A stretch of 64,000 nucleotides of DNA from JAUILA01 sp964563925 (GTDB lineage Bacteria; Bacteroidota; Bacteroidia; Cytophagales; Cyclobacteriaceae), in contig CAZLZD010000001.1 in the NCBI GenBank assembly GCA_964563925.1, forward strand, positions 1-64,000, given 5' to 3'. Every line of letters starts with the position of its first letter. Position 1 is the first letter of the stretch. Below, piece by piece: positions 53,829 through 63,820 of the stretch. The position numbers were made by a program, and so were the translations under genes. The notes beneath the pieces are model-generated. The model was given only the letters and a program-made list of their open reading frames with translations. It was not told the origin of the DNA and searched no databases.

Positions 53829-53857
53829 AAGGTGCCCTTCCGGGGCGCCTTTTTTTA
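53829..53857 (+). terminator. Rho-independent terminator
   Basis: AAGGTGCCC (53829-53837) pairs with GGGCGCCTT (53843-53851), with one G-T pair, around a 5-base loop and is followed by seven T. It ends the unit of the unknown exported protein. Confidence 0.75.
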
Positions 53858-53932
53858 TGTCCTGCTTTGATGGTATTAATTCCCGGAATTTAACCCAGAA
53901 GGCGTATCATTGTGCCTTAACCAATCATCGCT

Positions 53933-55192
53933 ATGGAAGAAAATCCACCCCTGATTGCCAATGATGCGGTTGTACTCGGATTACTCGTACTGACCATCGC
54001 CGTGGTTTTTGGAACCGCCGCTTCGGATAAACCCGGATGGAAAAAGTTCTACCGCATTGTCCCGACCGTGTTGCTGTGCTACTTCGTTCCGTCCCTGTAT
54101 AATTCCCTGAATATTATTGACGGCGAGGCTTCCGGCCTCTATTACATCGCATCCCGGTATCTGTTGCCTGCCAGTCTGGTTTTGTTTACGCTCAGTATTG
54201 ACTTTAAAGAGATCGTAAGATTAGGCTGGAAGGCACCGGTTATGTTCCTGGCCGGGACAGCCGGGGTGATTATCGGCGGACCGGTGGCGATCCTTTTTGC
54301 CTCGGTATTCATGCCTGATCTCTTGCAGGAGAATGAATTGTGGCGGGGTATGTCGACAATCGCTGGTTCCTGGATAGGCGGAGGCGCCAATCAGACAGCC
54401 ATGTACGTGGTCTTTGAACCACCTTCAGAGTTGTTTACCCAGATGATCGCCGTGGATATTATCATTGCCAACCTCTGGCTCGGGTTTCTTCTGTTCTGGT
54501 CCAAGGACCCGGATACCATTGACCGAAAGCTTAAGGCCGACGCCAGCAATATCAGGGTGATCCAAAAAAATATATCGGATTACCAGGCCCGCATCATGCG
54601 GATACCAACGTTTGCCGATACCATGAAGATACTCGGGATTGGCCTGGGAGTAACCGGACTGGCCCATTTACTGGCCGGCTGGATTGCCCCGTGGATTGAG
54701 ACCACTCTTCCCCAGCTGGAACGGTTTTCACTTACAAGCCCGTTTTTCTGGGTGGTGGTTATCGCCACCACGGTGGGTCTTTTGTTGTCTTTTACCCGGT
54801 ACAGGCAGCTGGAAGGGGCGGGAGCCTCTCGGCTTGGAAGTGCGTTTCTGTACATTCTGGTCGCCACCATCGGAATGCAGATGGACCTTCTGGATGTGAA
54901 GGATAACCCGGGTTTCTTCCTGCTTGGGGTGGTATGGATTGGGGTACACATCCTGTTCCTGCTCCTGGTGGCCTGGATAATTAAGTCGCCCTTTTTCTTT
55001 GTAGCGGTGGGAAGCCAGGCCAATATCGGAGGGGCTGCTTCAGCCCCAATCGTGGCCGCATCATTCAACCCTGCACTGGCCCCGGTGGGTGTATTACTGG
55101 CTGTACTTGGCTATGCAGCGGGTACCTATGGTGCATATATCTGTGCCCAGCTGATGCGACTGGTCTCCGAAGGAGTAGTAAACCCGGTATGA
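53933..55192 (+). CDS. DUF819 family membrane protein
   Basis: The 419-residue protein has about twelve transmembrane helices in two inverted halves. The central segment GMSTIAGSWIGGGANQTAMYVV and the second half FVAVGSQANIGGAASAPIVAASF carry the matched Gly/Ala/Asn-rich re-entrant motifs expected of a transporter with two repeats. DUF819 proteins are thought to be transporters (some linked to keratinolytic or peptide substrates), but the substrate of this one is not known. It stands alone and converges with the GH16 genes. Confidence 0.9.
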   Translation: MEENPPLIANDAVVLGLLVLTIAVVFGTAASDKPGWKKFYRIVPTVLLCYFVPSLYNSLNIIDGEASGLYYIASRYLLPASLVLFTLSIDFKEIVRLGWKAPVMFLAGTAGVIIGGPVAILFASVFMPDLLQENELWRGMSTIAGSWIGGGANQTAMYVVFEPPSELFTQMIAVDIIIANLWLGFLLFWSKDPDTIDRKLKADASNIRVIQKNISDYQARIMRIPTFADTMKILGIGLGVTGLAHLLAGWIAPWIETTLPQLERFSLTSPFFWVVVIATTVGLLLSFTRYRQLEGAGASRLGSAFLYILVATIGMQMDLLDVKDNPGFFLLGVVWIGVHILFLLLVAWIIKSPFFFVAVGSQANIGGAASAPIVAASFNPALAPVGVLLAVLGYAAGTYGAYICAQLMRLVSEGVVNPV

Positions 55193-55248
55193 TGAAGCAG
55201 GCAGGGCAAGCCCGATGGTTTCAGGCCGTATAGGTTAGCGGAAATTTG

Positions 55249-56070
55249 TTATTGATTATTCGAATAAACCCGGACGTAATCCACCTGCATTTGTTGGGGG
55301 AATGCCCCGGTATCAACACCATATTTCCCACCCCAGTTACCACCAACAGCCACATTCAGTATCAGGTAGAAGGGGTTGTCAAAAGGCCACCCGTCTTTTT
55401 TCTCCCCGTTCCGCTGAATTACATGGTACGTTTCGTCATCCACTTTCCAGGTCATACTCTCTTTATCCCATTCGAGAGTATAATCGTGAAATGAACTCAC
55501 GTCATCCACCTGTATGCTATCGATTTTCTGAGTTCCTATCAGGTGATTAAACTTTTCCGTATGGATCGTACCGTAAACCGTTCCGGTATTATACCCGACA
55601 TGCTCCATGATGTCAATCTCCCCGTCTTCCGGCCAGTTCAGTTTTTCCACGCCAGGCAGCATCCAGATGGCCGGCCAGGTTCCTTTACCGGTGGGCAGAG
55701 CTGCCCTGACCACGACGCGGCCTGAATCCCATTCGCCTTTGGTTTTAGTGGTTATCCTCGCCGAGGTGTATTGCCCGTTGTCAAGATGGGCCTCAATGAT
55801 GAGTTTACCGTCCTCGATACGCACATTCCGTTTATCTGATGTATACCACTGCAGCTCATTATTGCCCCAGCCGCACACCTCGGGACAGCCGTCCCCGGTC
55901 TGATAATTCCATTTTTCAGGATCGGGAGTGCTGAGCTGCTCAAATTCATCACTCCACACCAACTCGTACTTTTCCGTGTTGTCTTCCGGCAGGGTGTTAG
56001 TGGTGTTCTCCGGATTTTGCCGGTTACAGCTCAGGCTGCACAAAATAAAGAACAGGGTGAGGTATTTCAT
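55249..56070 (-). CDS. GH16 family beta-glucanase (laminarinase-type), lipoprotein
   Basis: The 273-residue protein has a lipoprotein signal with lipobox ending at the Cys of CSLSCNRQ (about residue 15), so it should be lipid-anchored. A single GH16 domain covers about residues 35-270. The catalytic motif is DGEIDIMEHVG, with the nucleophile and acid/base glutamates (E-x-D-x-x-E). Other family marks are CGWGNNELQWYT near the start, TWPAIWMLPG, and YLILNVAVGGNWGG. GH16 subfamily 3 enzymes cut beta-1,3-glucans such as laminarin. It is the last gene of the SusCD locus, 3 bases after the second GH16 gene. Confidence 0.95.
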   Translation of the reverse strand: MKYLTLFFILCSLSCNRQNPENTTNTLPEDNTEKYELVWSDEFEQLSTPDPEKWNYQTGDGCPEVCGWGNNELQWYTSDKRNVRIEDGKLIIEAHLDNGQYTSARITTKTKGEWDSGRVVVRAALPTGKGTWPAIWMLPGVEKLNWPEDGEIDIMEHVGYNTGTVYGTIHTEKFNHLIGTQKIDSIQVDDVSSFHDYTLEWDKESMTWKVDDETYHVIQRNGEKKDGWPFDNPFYLILNVAVGGNWGGKYGVDTGAFPQQMQVDYVRVYSNNQ

Positions 56071-56073
56071 CGG

Positions 56074-57180
56074 TCAGGGAGTTTGGTGGACACGTACGTA
56101 ATCCACGATCATAGATTGCGGGAAATTAGTGTTGGAAGCAGGACTGCCCGGCCAGTTTCCACCCACTGCCACATTAAAAATCAGGAAAAATGAGTTTCTG
56201 AACTCACTTAAGCCTGCCGGAGTGATGTCGATCACATGGTATGGCTCGTTATCAACCAGCCAGGTAATCTCATCCTGTGTCCAGATAATGGAGAATACAT
56301 GCCAGCGGTCGGTGAAGTCACCGGATGATTTGGTGACAAATCCACCATAATTGGCGTAGCTCCCCCCGTTATCCCAGTGCACAGTACCGTGAACAGTGTT
56401 TTCCCGTCCGCCTCCGCCAATCATCTCCATAATATCTATTTCTCCGCATGCCGGCCAGCTCACCTCGTCAATGTTATCGCCCAGCATCCAGAGGGCGGGC
56501 CAGAGGCCTTGTCCTTTCGGGAGAATAGCCCGTATATCAATTCTTCCATACTGAAATGACTGGCTGTCCTTCGTGATGATCCGTGAAGAGGTATATTGTC
56601 TTCCACCTGCATTTTCCTTGCGTGCTGTTATATACAGATATCCATTCTCCAGCGTCACATTCTCCCGGCGATAATATTCCAGTTCGTTATTTCCCCAGCC
56701 GCACAGGTCGGGGCACCCGTCGCCCAGTTCGTACGTCCAGTCTTCAGATAATTCCGACCCGTTGAATTCGTCCCGCCAGACCAGGGTATATCCATCATAG
56801 CTTTCCGGGGCATCATAACCCAGCTCTGTGGGAGCAGGCACCGAGACATCAATGAGTTCGGTCGCCGTGATAAATACCGTTTCACTCGTGTGGGCCTGCA
56901 CGCTAAGTGTAAACTCACCGGTGGTCTGATATGAGTGCGTAGCCATGCCTGTCTTGTTTTCCACCACGGGGGTGCCGTCACCGAAATCGAACCGGTAAAA
57001 GTTGGCATTGGTTGCTGAAGCAGTAACATTCAAAATGGTACTGCTTTCACCGTCAAGGGTATAGTTGACAACAAGGTTGGATGGCGGCAGCACATCGTTG
57101 CCGCCGTCATCCTCTCCGCATCCGGATAGTTGGATTATTGCTCCTGACAGTAGCAGGAGAGTAAATATCTTTTTTAACAT
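56074..57180 (-). CDS. GH16 family beta-glucanase with N-terminal PKD-like domain, lipoprotein
   Basis: The 368-residue protein (start MLKKIFTLLLLSGAIIQLSGC) has a lipobox ending at Cys21. A PKD-like module spans about 35-115 (YRFDFGDGTPVVENKTG), then a GH16 domain from about 140 to the end, with the catalytic motif CGEIDIMEMIG and marks CGWGNNELEYYR, LWPALWMLGD and FFLIFNVAVGGNWPG. The start ATG shares its A with the previous TAA stop (1-base overlap), which fixes the start over the longer frame from 57210. It likely cuts beta-1,3-glucan at the cell surface and feeds the SusCD pair. Confidence 0.95.
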   Translation of the reverse strand: MLKKIFTLLLLSGAIIQLSGCGEDDGGNDVLPPSNLVVNYTLDGESSTILNVTASATNANFYRFDFGDGTPVVENKTGMATHSYQTTGEFTLSVQAHTSETVFITATELIDVSVPAPTELGYDAPESYDGYTLVWRDEFNGSELSEDWTYELGDGCPDLCGWGNNELEYYRRENVTLENGYLYITARKENAGGRQYTSSRIITKDSQSFQYGRIDIRAILPKGQGLWPALWMLGDNIDEVSWPACGEIDIMEMIGGGGRENTVHGTVHWDNGGSYANYGGFVTKSSGDFTDRWHVFSIIWTQDEITWLVDNEPYHVIDITPAGLSEFRNSFFLIFNVAVGGNWPGSPASNTNFPQSMIVDYVRVHQTP

Positions 57181-59204
57181 TATTGTGCAGGAATTAATGT
57201 GAAGTTCCAATATACACTTCCGTCACCGGAAACGTCAATAGTTATGGTCAATTCTTCCTCCGAACCGCGCACATAATTCAACACCTCATAGGTAACGGAA
57301 GCGTTGTCGGAAGGAGGCGCACTGGCATATTCTCCTCCGTTGTAGGCTTTCGGTAATGCAATGAAAGCACCAGTCCCGGTCACCGTAATCGTGGCAGGCT
57401 GATCGCCGTCTGCGGACTGGAACGAGAAGGTATGAATATTGGATCCCCAGGGTTCTGCAGGCGTTCCGTCGAGATTGGTTTCTGGCTGGCATCCGTCAGA
57501 AAGTCCCATGTAACCCTCGCCGAAAATATCGCTTTGCGCATCATACTCAAATTCTCCGCCAGTCTTGAAGATAAACAGGTCATTGAAGAGGCAGGGCCGG
57601 TCGCCTGATATGTCCGAACCATTGGGATAATAGGCGTCACTACCCTTTGACGGACCAACCCCGAATGCTCCGGCTGCCGGTTTCAGCTTCCAGGCTTTCT
57701 CATTACCTCCAGTCAGGTCATTGAGTGATAACCCGCCGGCTTCTTCGGTATACTCTGCCGGAACAAGCACAAAGCTCCAGAATACTCCTCCGCCTATATC
57801 TACAGAGATGGTAAGCTCTTCTTCACCATTCTCCTCAGTGTATGACAGGACCTCATAGGTTACTGAGGCATTGTCAGCGGGAGGAGCACTGCTGTATTCG
57901 CCTCCGTTATAGGCCTTAGGGAGCGCGATAAATGCGCCGGTACCGGTAACAGTAATACGGGCGGGATCCTCCCCGGATGCCGGGTCAAATGTGTAACCAT
58001 GAACCCCTGAAGCCCAGGGCTCAGCAGCCGTACCAGTCAGGTTTGATTCTTCCTGGCAGCCATCCGACAGGCCCATGTAGCCTTCTCCATAGATATCGCC
58101 GAGTGCATTATATTCGAATTCGCCATTTGCCCTGAAAATAAACAGGTCATTGAACAGGCAGGGACGGTCTCCCGAAATATCGGTTCCGTTGGGGTAATAG
58201 GCATCGCTGCCCGGTGCAGGCCCCACGCCGAATGCACCGGCTGATTCCTTCAGCTTCCATGCCTTGTACGAGTCACCGTTTAAGTCGCTGGCGGTAAATC
58301 CGGGATCCGGATTTTCGCCCGGGTCCGTACTGTCGTATCCTTCCGGTATCAGCCTGAGATACCAGGCGAGCCCGTCGTTTGCCTGGTCCACAAAACGGAG
58401 GAACAATTCATTTTCCTCGATGCTGATGATCTGGTAACTGCGGCCGCCGGCATAATATCCTATAAAGCCACCATTGGAGATAGTCAGTACCGGGTAACTG
58501 TCTGCAGGTTCTGCAATGTTCCAGGTAAGTCCAGCCGGGGGCGTGTAAGGGGCCCGCAGGTCACCTACTCCTGAATCTTCCGAGCCAGGGAAGTTAGGCC
58601 CCTGGGAACCGTTGATATATACGTCTCCGTTGGTCTCCATTTCGAATCCGAAATCTGCGAGGTAGAAAGTATAACGGTCATCGTACATTCCGCCGCCGGT
58701 CTTTTCATTCGGACCAGCCTGGTACCATTCAGGAAAATCTCCATTCTGGGAGGGATCAGGACCGACACCAAAATGTCCGGCGTTGGCAGAATCAATCACC
58801 CATGTCTTACCGTTCACTGCGTCCACGCCACCTGTGAGTTTATTGTACAGGGGCTTGTCAAGCAAGGTAGGGTCGGTTTTTTCAATGATTACCTCCTGGG
58901 TGGAAGTGGCGCTTCCGCCACCATTGAACACCGTTAGTGTCACGGTATATGTGCCTGCGGTAGGGTAGGTACCCGTTATCTGGGTGCCTTCCCCCGCGGC
59001 CCCGTTGCCCAGGTCCCAGCGCATCAGGAAAAACTCTTTATCCGCAGTAAAACGGATGATATTGTCGTTTTCCGCGGTTGGTTCGAAGTTGAACGCAGCA
59101 TCCTGGGGTGCAGGTGGCTGTTCATCCAGCTCAAATTCCTCTGTACAGGCCGCGACAACGGCCATCACACTAAGGGTTAGGAAGAGATATAGATATTTTT
59201 TCAT
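57180..59204 (-). CDS. PUL surface glycan-binding lipoprotein with PKD and three repeats
   Basis: The 674-residue protein (start MKKYLYLFLTLSVMAVVAAC) is a lipoprotein with lipobox VVAAC. A PKD-like module covers about residues 35-110 (FFLMRWDLGNGAAGEGTQ). Three repeats of about 170 residues follow, starting near 135, 315 and 505. The second and third are nearly the same (both with AGAFGVGP, GDRPCLFNDLFIF, GEGYMGLSDGCQ, TGTGAFIALPKAYNGGEY); the first is diverged (AGHFGVGP, YRFTFYL). It stands in the place of SusE/SGBP in the locus, between SusD and the GH16 enzymes, so binding of the polysaccharide is the likely job. No catalytic residues are seen. Confidence 0.85.
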   Translation of the reverse strand: MKKYLYLFLTLSVMAVVAACTEEFELDEQPPAPQDAAFNFEPTAENDNIIRFTADKEFFLMRWDLGNGAAGEGTQITGTYPTAGTYTVTLTVFNGGGSATSTQEVIIEKTDPTLLDKPLYNKLTGGVDAVNGKTWVIDSANAGHFGVGPDPSQNGDFPEWYQAGPNEKTGGGMYDDRYTFYLADFGFEMETNGDVYINGSQGPNFPGSEDSGVGDLRAPYTPPAGLTWNIAEPADSYPVLTISNGGFIGYYAGGRSYQIISIEENELFLRFVDQANDGLAWYLRLIPEGYDSTDPGENPDPGFTASDLNGDSYKAWKLKESAGAFGVGPAPGSDAYYPNGTDISGDRPCLFNDLFIFRANGEFEYNALGDIYGEGYMGLSDGCQEESNLTGTAAEPWASGVHGYTFDPASGEDPARITVTGTGAFIALPKAYNGGEYSSAPPADNASVTYEVLSYTEENGEEELTISVDIGGGVFWSFVLVPAEYTEEAGGLSLNDLTGGNEKAWKLKPAAGAFGVGPSKGSDAYYPNGSDISGDRPCLFNDLFIFKTGGEFEYDAQSDIFGEGYMGLSDGCQPETNLDGTPAEPWGSNIHTFSFQSADGDQPATITVTGTGAFIALPKAYNGGEYASAPPSDNASVTYEVLNYVRGSEEELTITIDVSGDGSVYWNFTLIPAQ

Positions 59205-59215
59205 GGTCATTTTAT

Positions 59216-60685
59216 TTAATAGCCTGGATTTTGCTGCCAGTTGCCACCGGCAAGATCAATTTCTACCTGTGGGATAGGGAATATTTCATGCGTCCCGGGT
59301 ATAAATCCCGGTATTTCGCCGGCAGCCCGTTCGGTGCGTACCAGGTCGAAAAATCGTAGCCCTTCTCCTGATAATTCGTAGCGACGTTCATCCCAGATTG
59401 CCTGAATGAGATCGGTTCCGCCGGAAGTTACCGGTGCCATGTCAACCCGGTCACGAACCTCGTTCAGGTATTGCCGGGCAAGGTCTTCATCCGGACCCGG
59501 TTTCCGGGCATGCGCTTCAGCTGCCATCAGCAGCACATCCGCATACCGGATGGCTTTATGGTTAACCGGACTAGTGAGGTCATCATCCGGAAGCCCCAGT
59601 TCGTCCTGTCTCTTTATGTATTTGTTGTTGTAAAATCCGGTATGACCACCGCCTCCGATGACGTAGCTTATATCCTCCGGATTTTCCTGAGCCAGAATGT
59701 ATTCATCCAGATAGAGAATGGAAGCGTCACGGCGGGGATCTGATGGGTCAAAGGCATCATAGAGATCCTGGGTCGGCAGGTTATAGCTGTTGCCATCGGC
59801 ATATTCGGGTCCGACGTACTGACGGATTCCATGAAAGCCAACCGCCGCATTCCCTTCAAGACACACGAAACAGCCGTACCCGCCGCCTTCCTGGCCGGTG
59901 TATTCTATGTCAAATACGGTTTCTTCATTTCCTTCATTAACCACCCGGAACAAGGTCCCGAAATCGGCGAATAAGGAATAGTTTCCGCTTTGGATTACCT
60001 CATCGAGGACCGCTGCTGATTCGGTGAATTTATCCTGGTAGAGATATACCTTGCCCAGCAGGGAAAGCGCAGCACCTTTTGTGATCCTGCCTTTTTCATC
60101 CGCCACCCATGGAAGAATTTCCTCGGCGTAGACCAGGTCCATCTCGATCTGGTCATACACGTCGGCTTGTGGTGTCCGTGCGATTCCGGTAACCTCATCA
60201 ATGGAAATCCTGCGGTTTACGATCAGCGGAATATCGCCGAAGTATTTGGTCAGCTGAAAATAATAGTAGGCACGGAGAAAAGAAGCCTGCGCCAGGATCT
60301 GCTCCTTGCCCTCAAATTCAATATTGTCTTTATTCTCAAAGATGTAATTGACCCGGGCTATCCCTGCATAGTTATAGCGCAGGATATCGCGCAGTTCATT
60401 GTTTACGCCTCCATGAGTCATTGTTTCGATTTCATGAAGCCCCCGGGAGTCATTGACGCTTTCTCCGCCGGCAATGGCATTATCCGAGGCAATTTCACCT
60501 ATCCAAACATCCAGGTAGGAAGTCTGCAGTAAGTCATAGGCACCAATCAGCGCCCGTTCGTAATCTTCTTCGGTGTTGAAGAAGTTTTCGGCATCCTGGG
60601 TGTACTCCGGTGCGATGTCAAGAACATCGTCACATGCTGCGGCTCCAAAAAGCAGAGATATGATTATTAATGATTTGAATTTCAT
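59216..60685 (-). CDS. SusD/RagB family outer-membrane lipoprotein
   Basis: The 489-residue protein has a lipobox ending at Cys18 (FGAAACDDVLDIAP) and the SusD pattern: DAENFFNTEEDYERALIGAYD, ILAQASFLRAYYYFQLTKYFG with the RAYYYF tetratricopeptide helix, DVYDQIEMDLVYAEEILP, and the end IPQVEIDLAGGNWQQNPGY. SusD proteins cap SusC and bind the glycan outside the outer membrane. It starts 4 bases after SusC and is followed by the surface lipoprotein gene. Length is slightly short for the family but the C-terminus is complete. Confidence 0.96.
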   Translation of the reverse strand: MKFKSLIIISLLFGAAACDDVLDIAPEYTQDAENFFNTEEDYERALIGAYDLLQTSYLDVWIGEIASDNAIAGGESVNDSRGLHEIETMTHGGVNNELRDILRYNYAGIARVNYIFENKDNIEFEGKEQILAQASFLRAYYYFQLTKYFGDIPLIVNRRISIDEVTGIARTPQADVYDQIEMDLVYAEEILPWVADEKGRITKGAALSLLGKVYLYQDKFTESAAVLDEVIQSGNYSLFADFGTLFRVVNEGNEETVFDIEYTGQEGGGYGCFVCLEGNAAVGFHGIRQYVGPEYADGNSYNLPTQDLYDAFDPSDPRRDASILYLDEYILAQENPEDISYVIGGGGHTGFYNNKYIKRQDELGLPDDDLTSPVNHKAIRYADVLLMAAEAHARKPGPDEDLARQYLNEVRDRVDMAPVTSGGTDLIQAIWDERRYELSGEGLRFFDLVRTERAAGEIPGFIPGTHEIFPIPQVEIDLAGGNWQQNPGY

Positions 60686-60689
60686 GACG

Positions 60690-63600
60690 CTAAAAGTTTA
60701 AGTTAATACCTGCCATTATGGTCCGGGCCTGCGGATAAATTCCGTTGTCAACTCCTGAGCTGAGCGGACTGGCCGCTCCTACGTCCGGGTCATAGCCCAT
60801 GTATTCTGATAAGGTGAACAGGTTGTTAGCCCCCACATAGATCCGAAGTGACTTTACAGCAATGCGTTCGGAGAATAAAGCCGGGAGAGTATATCCCAGT
60901 TGTATGTTTCGAAGCCTGACGAAGGAGCCGTCTTCCACGTAGAAATCTGAGAAGACATTGTTCCTGGTCTGGCCGGTGGTAAGGCGTGGGTATTCGTCGG
61001 TTGAACCCGGACCCGTCCAACGCTCCAGGTTGTAGGCCAGCTGATTGGCATATGGCTGCTGGCGCTCATAGTTCCGGATTATCTCCTGCCCGAGTGCCGC
61101 ATACAGGTTGGCCGACAGGTCGAATCCTTTAACATCCAGCCTGAAGTTCAGTCCCATCACGAAATCAGGAATGGGGGAACCGATTTCTACCCGGTCGCTG
61201 TCATCTCCAAAGCTGATAACACCATCTCCGTTCTGATCCCTGAATCTCAGATCCCCGGCCTGTGCACCGCTCTGAACAACTCCGGAGTTGGTTTCTTCGG
61301 TGGTTTGGAATATCCCATCCGTTTCGTATCCAACGAAATAGCCAATGGGATATCCTTTTTCAAACCGGGTGGCGACCCCGCCACCGATACCGAAGGTGGC
61401 ACCAGGCAGAAAGTCAAAACCATCCGGAACACGAGTCACCTCGTTTTTAAGGTAGGTGAAGTTGTAGTTAACGTTGAATTGTACGTCACCGCGTGCCCGG
61501 GTGGTATACCCGAGTTCGAGTTCCACACCCTGGTTCCGGACATCTCCTGCATTGACTACCGGTGGGATACCGCCCGCCCCGTAGGATCCGAGTAAGGCCG
61601 ATACATCCGGCTGAAAGAGGAGGTCTTTGGTGTTCTTCACGAAATAGTTGGTTGTGATATCAAAATTATCGCCCAGGCTAAGGTCCAGCCCAATGTTGGT
61701 TTGGCTGGTTGTCTCCCATTTCAGATCAGGATTACTGGAAGCTCCAATTGCTACTCCGTTTACAATCAGGTCATTGAAAACATAATTTCCTTCGCCATTC
61801 AGCTGTCCCCGGTAACGGAACAGCCCGATCTGATCATTCCCGGATACCCCGTAACTTACCCGGAGTTTCATGAAACTGATAAGGTTGTTATTCCAGAATC
61901 CTTCTTCCGACATTACCCAGGCGCCTGATACCGCCGGAAAGTAGCCGATACGGTTATTCGGACCGAAATTGGATGATCCGTCACGGCGTACGATCACTGA
62001 AAAAAGATACCTGGTATCATAATTATATTCTCCACGGAAGAAAAGTGAGGTCAGGCGTTGTTCCGACTGGAATGATCCGGTATTGTTAAGGTATCCGCCT
62101 GCTGCCTGGTTGGCAGATATATCTGCCAGGTCCAGGGAATTGTTGGGGATATTAAAGGCTGTTCCATTTAATCCTTCACTGATATTTCCGAAATAGGACA
62201 TTCCTAGTGTCCCTTTTACCCCATGTACGTCCCCGAAAGTCTGATTGTAGTTCAGGAACGCCTCGAAATTATAATCCAGAAATGTATTCCTGTATTCATT
62301 AACACTTGCGCCTCGTTCAATTTCCAGGTCACCGATATTTACAATAACCGGGTCAAGGTCTTCATTGGCCGCCGAATTGGCATATTTTCCAGGGCCATAC
62401 CAAACAAGAGGGGAGAATGTCTTGCCATCCACCATCGCAAAATTATAGCCGGCGCGTCCGGTTAACGCAAACTGATCTGAAATATCGTACCGGATCTCCT
62501 CCTTACCCACGAGTTTGTTCACCCGGGTATCATTGAATGTATTGGCAATCTGAGCAACCGGATTTATGATATCGGCTACGTTGGCCAGGTAGGAATACCG
62601 GTCATTCACAAAAACCGGTTCGGTAGGGTAGGCATTTACTGCGTTGTATAGTACAGCCCCAATACCACCCTGGGCGATGCCACTGCTTTTTTCATGTGTG
62701 TAAAGCATCACATGGGTGAGGTTGACCTTCCTGGCGAGATCCGTGGTGAAATTAATTCGGGCATTGTACCGGTCAAATGTGGCTTTGTCGCCACCCACGA
62801 TGCCTTCCTGGCTGAAATATGAACCACCGATGGAATAGGTTGTTTTTTCTCCCCCTCCGTTTACCGTTAGGTTATAGTTCTGTACCGGGGCAGTTTGAAA
62901 TACTTCCTCCTGCCAGTCTGTGCCTTCACCAAGTTCCACATTGGCGAATGGTGGTGCCTGGCCTCCGGCAGCAAATGCCTCATTCTTTAGTATGGCATAT
63001 TCCCGGGCATTGAGCAGGTCCAGTTTGCGTGCTGCTTCCTGAACACCATAATATCCTGAAAAGGAGAAGGACGGGGCACTGTTTTTTGATCCTTTTTTAG
63101 TTTCAATCAGGATCACACCATTGGCAGCGCGAACGCCGTAAATACCGGCCATGCCATCCTTAAGGACAGTAACATTTTCGATATCAGAGGGATTGAGGGC
63201 ATTGAGTCCTTCTGAATTGTAAATCACACCGTCTACAAGAATCAATGGGTCATTATCACCGTTGGTACTCAGTCCGCGGATGCGGATGTTTGAGGAAGCC
63301 CCCGGAGCTCCTGAATTTGTGGTGATATTCACCCCGGCAATCTGGCCCTGAAGTGCCTCATCGAGGCGCGGGAGGTTCTGACGTTCAACCTTGTCCCCGT
63401 CTACGCTGGAAACCGCGCCGGTGAGTTCTTTTTTCGTGGAAGTGCCGTATCCTACAACGACCACTTCACCAAGCGAAATGACATCCGGGTTCAGCCGGAT
63501 ATTAAAGGTAGTATTCGTCCCAATTGTTAACAACTGGGATTCGTATCCGATGAAACTTACCCGTAATTGGTCATTGGTATTTGCTTCCAGTGAAAACTCG

Positions 63601-63767
63601 CCGTTTGCATCTGTGATTGTGCCGCGGGTTGTTCCTTCCACCAGGATGTTTACCCCGACAAGGGGCTCTCCGTTCTCGTCGGTCACCGTACCTGAGACGA
63701 CCTGTGTCTGCCCGGCTGCCAGTAAGGGCAGGAGGGAAAACAGGACTAATGTAATAATTGATTTCAT
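60690..63767 (-). CDS. SusC/RagA family TonB-linked outer-membrane protein
   Basis: The 1025-residue protein has a signal peptide (about 1-20), an N-terminal carboxypeptidase-like domain (VVSGTVTDENGEPLVGVNIL), the SusC signature region around EVVVVGYGTSTKKELTGAVS, a plug domain (about 125-235; RIRGLSTNGDNDPLILVDGV) and a 22-strand barrel ending AGINLNF with terminal Phe. It imports the oligosaccharide bound by SusD with energy from TonB. The GH16 neighbours suggest a beta-1,3-glucan. The length and ends are complete. Upstream lies a repeat-rich promoter region. Confidence 0.97.
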   Translation of the reverse strand: MKSIITLVLFSLLPLLAAGQTQVVSGTVTDENGEPLVGVNILVEGTTRGTITDANGEFSLEANTNDQLRVSFIGYESQLLTIGTNTTFNIRLNPDVISLGEVVVVGYGTSTKKELTGAVSSVDGDKVERQNLPRLDEALQGQIAGVNITTNSGAPGASSNIRIRGLSTNGDNDPLILVDGVIYNSEGLNALNPSDIENVTVLKDGMAGIYGVRAANGVILIETKKGSKNSAPSFSFSGYYGVQEAARKLDLLNAREYAILKNEAFAAGGQAPPFANVELGEGTDWQEEVFQTAPVQNYNLTVNGGGEKTTYSIGGSYFSQEGIVGGDKATFDRYNARINFTTDLARKVNLTHVMLYTHEKSSGIAQGGIGAVLYNAVNAYPTEPVFVNDRYSYLANVADIINPVAQIANTFNDTRVNKLVGKEEIRYDISDQFALTGRAGYNFAMVDGKTFSPLVWYGPGKYANSAANEDLDPVIVNIGDLEIERGASVNEYRNTFLDYNFEAFLNYNQTFGDVHGVKGTLGMSYFGNISEGLNGTAFNIPNNSLDLADISANQAAGGYLNNTGSFQSEQRLTSLFFRGEYNYDTRYLFSVIVRRDGSSNFGPNNRIGYFPAVSGAWVMSEEGFWNNNLISFMKLRVSYGVSGNDQIGLFRYRGQLNGEGNYVFNDLIVNGVAIGASSNPDLKWETTSQTNIGLDLSLGDNFDITTNYFVKNTKDLLFQPDVSALLGSYGAGGIPPVVNAGDVRNQGVELELGYTTRARGDVQFNVNYNFTYLKNEVTRVPDGFDFLPGATFGIGGGVATRFEKGYPIGYFVGYETDGIFQTTEETNSGVVQSGAQAGDLRFRDQNGDGVISFGDDSDRVEIGSPIPDFVMGLNFRLDVKGFDLSANLYAALGQEIIRNYERQQPYANQLAYNLERWTGPGSTDEYPRLTTGQTRNNVFSDFYVEDGSFVRLRNIQLGYTLPALFSERIAVKSLRIYVGANNLFTLSEYMGYDPDVGAASPLSSGVDNGIYPQARTIMAGINLNF

Positions 63768-63820
63768 AGGGTTTGACTCTGTGTTAAAAGCATTGTGCCA
63801 AGATCAATATCCCATAGCTG

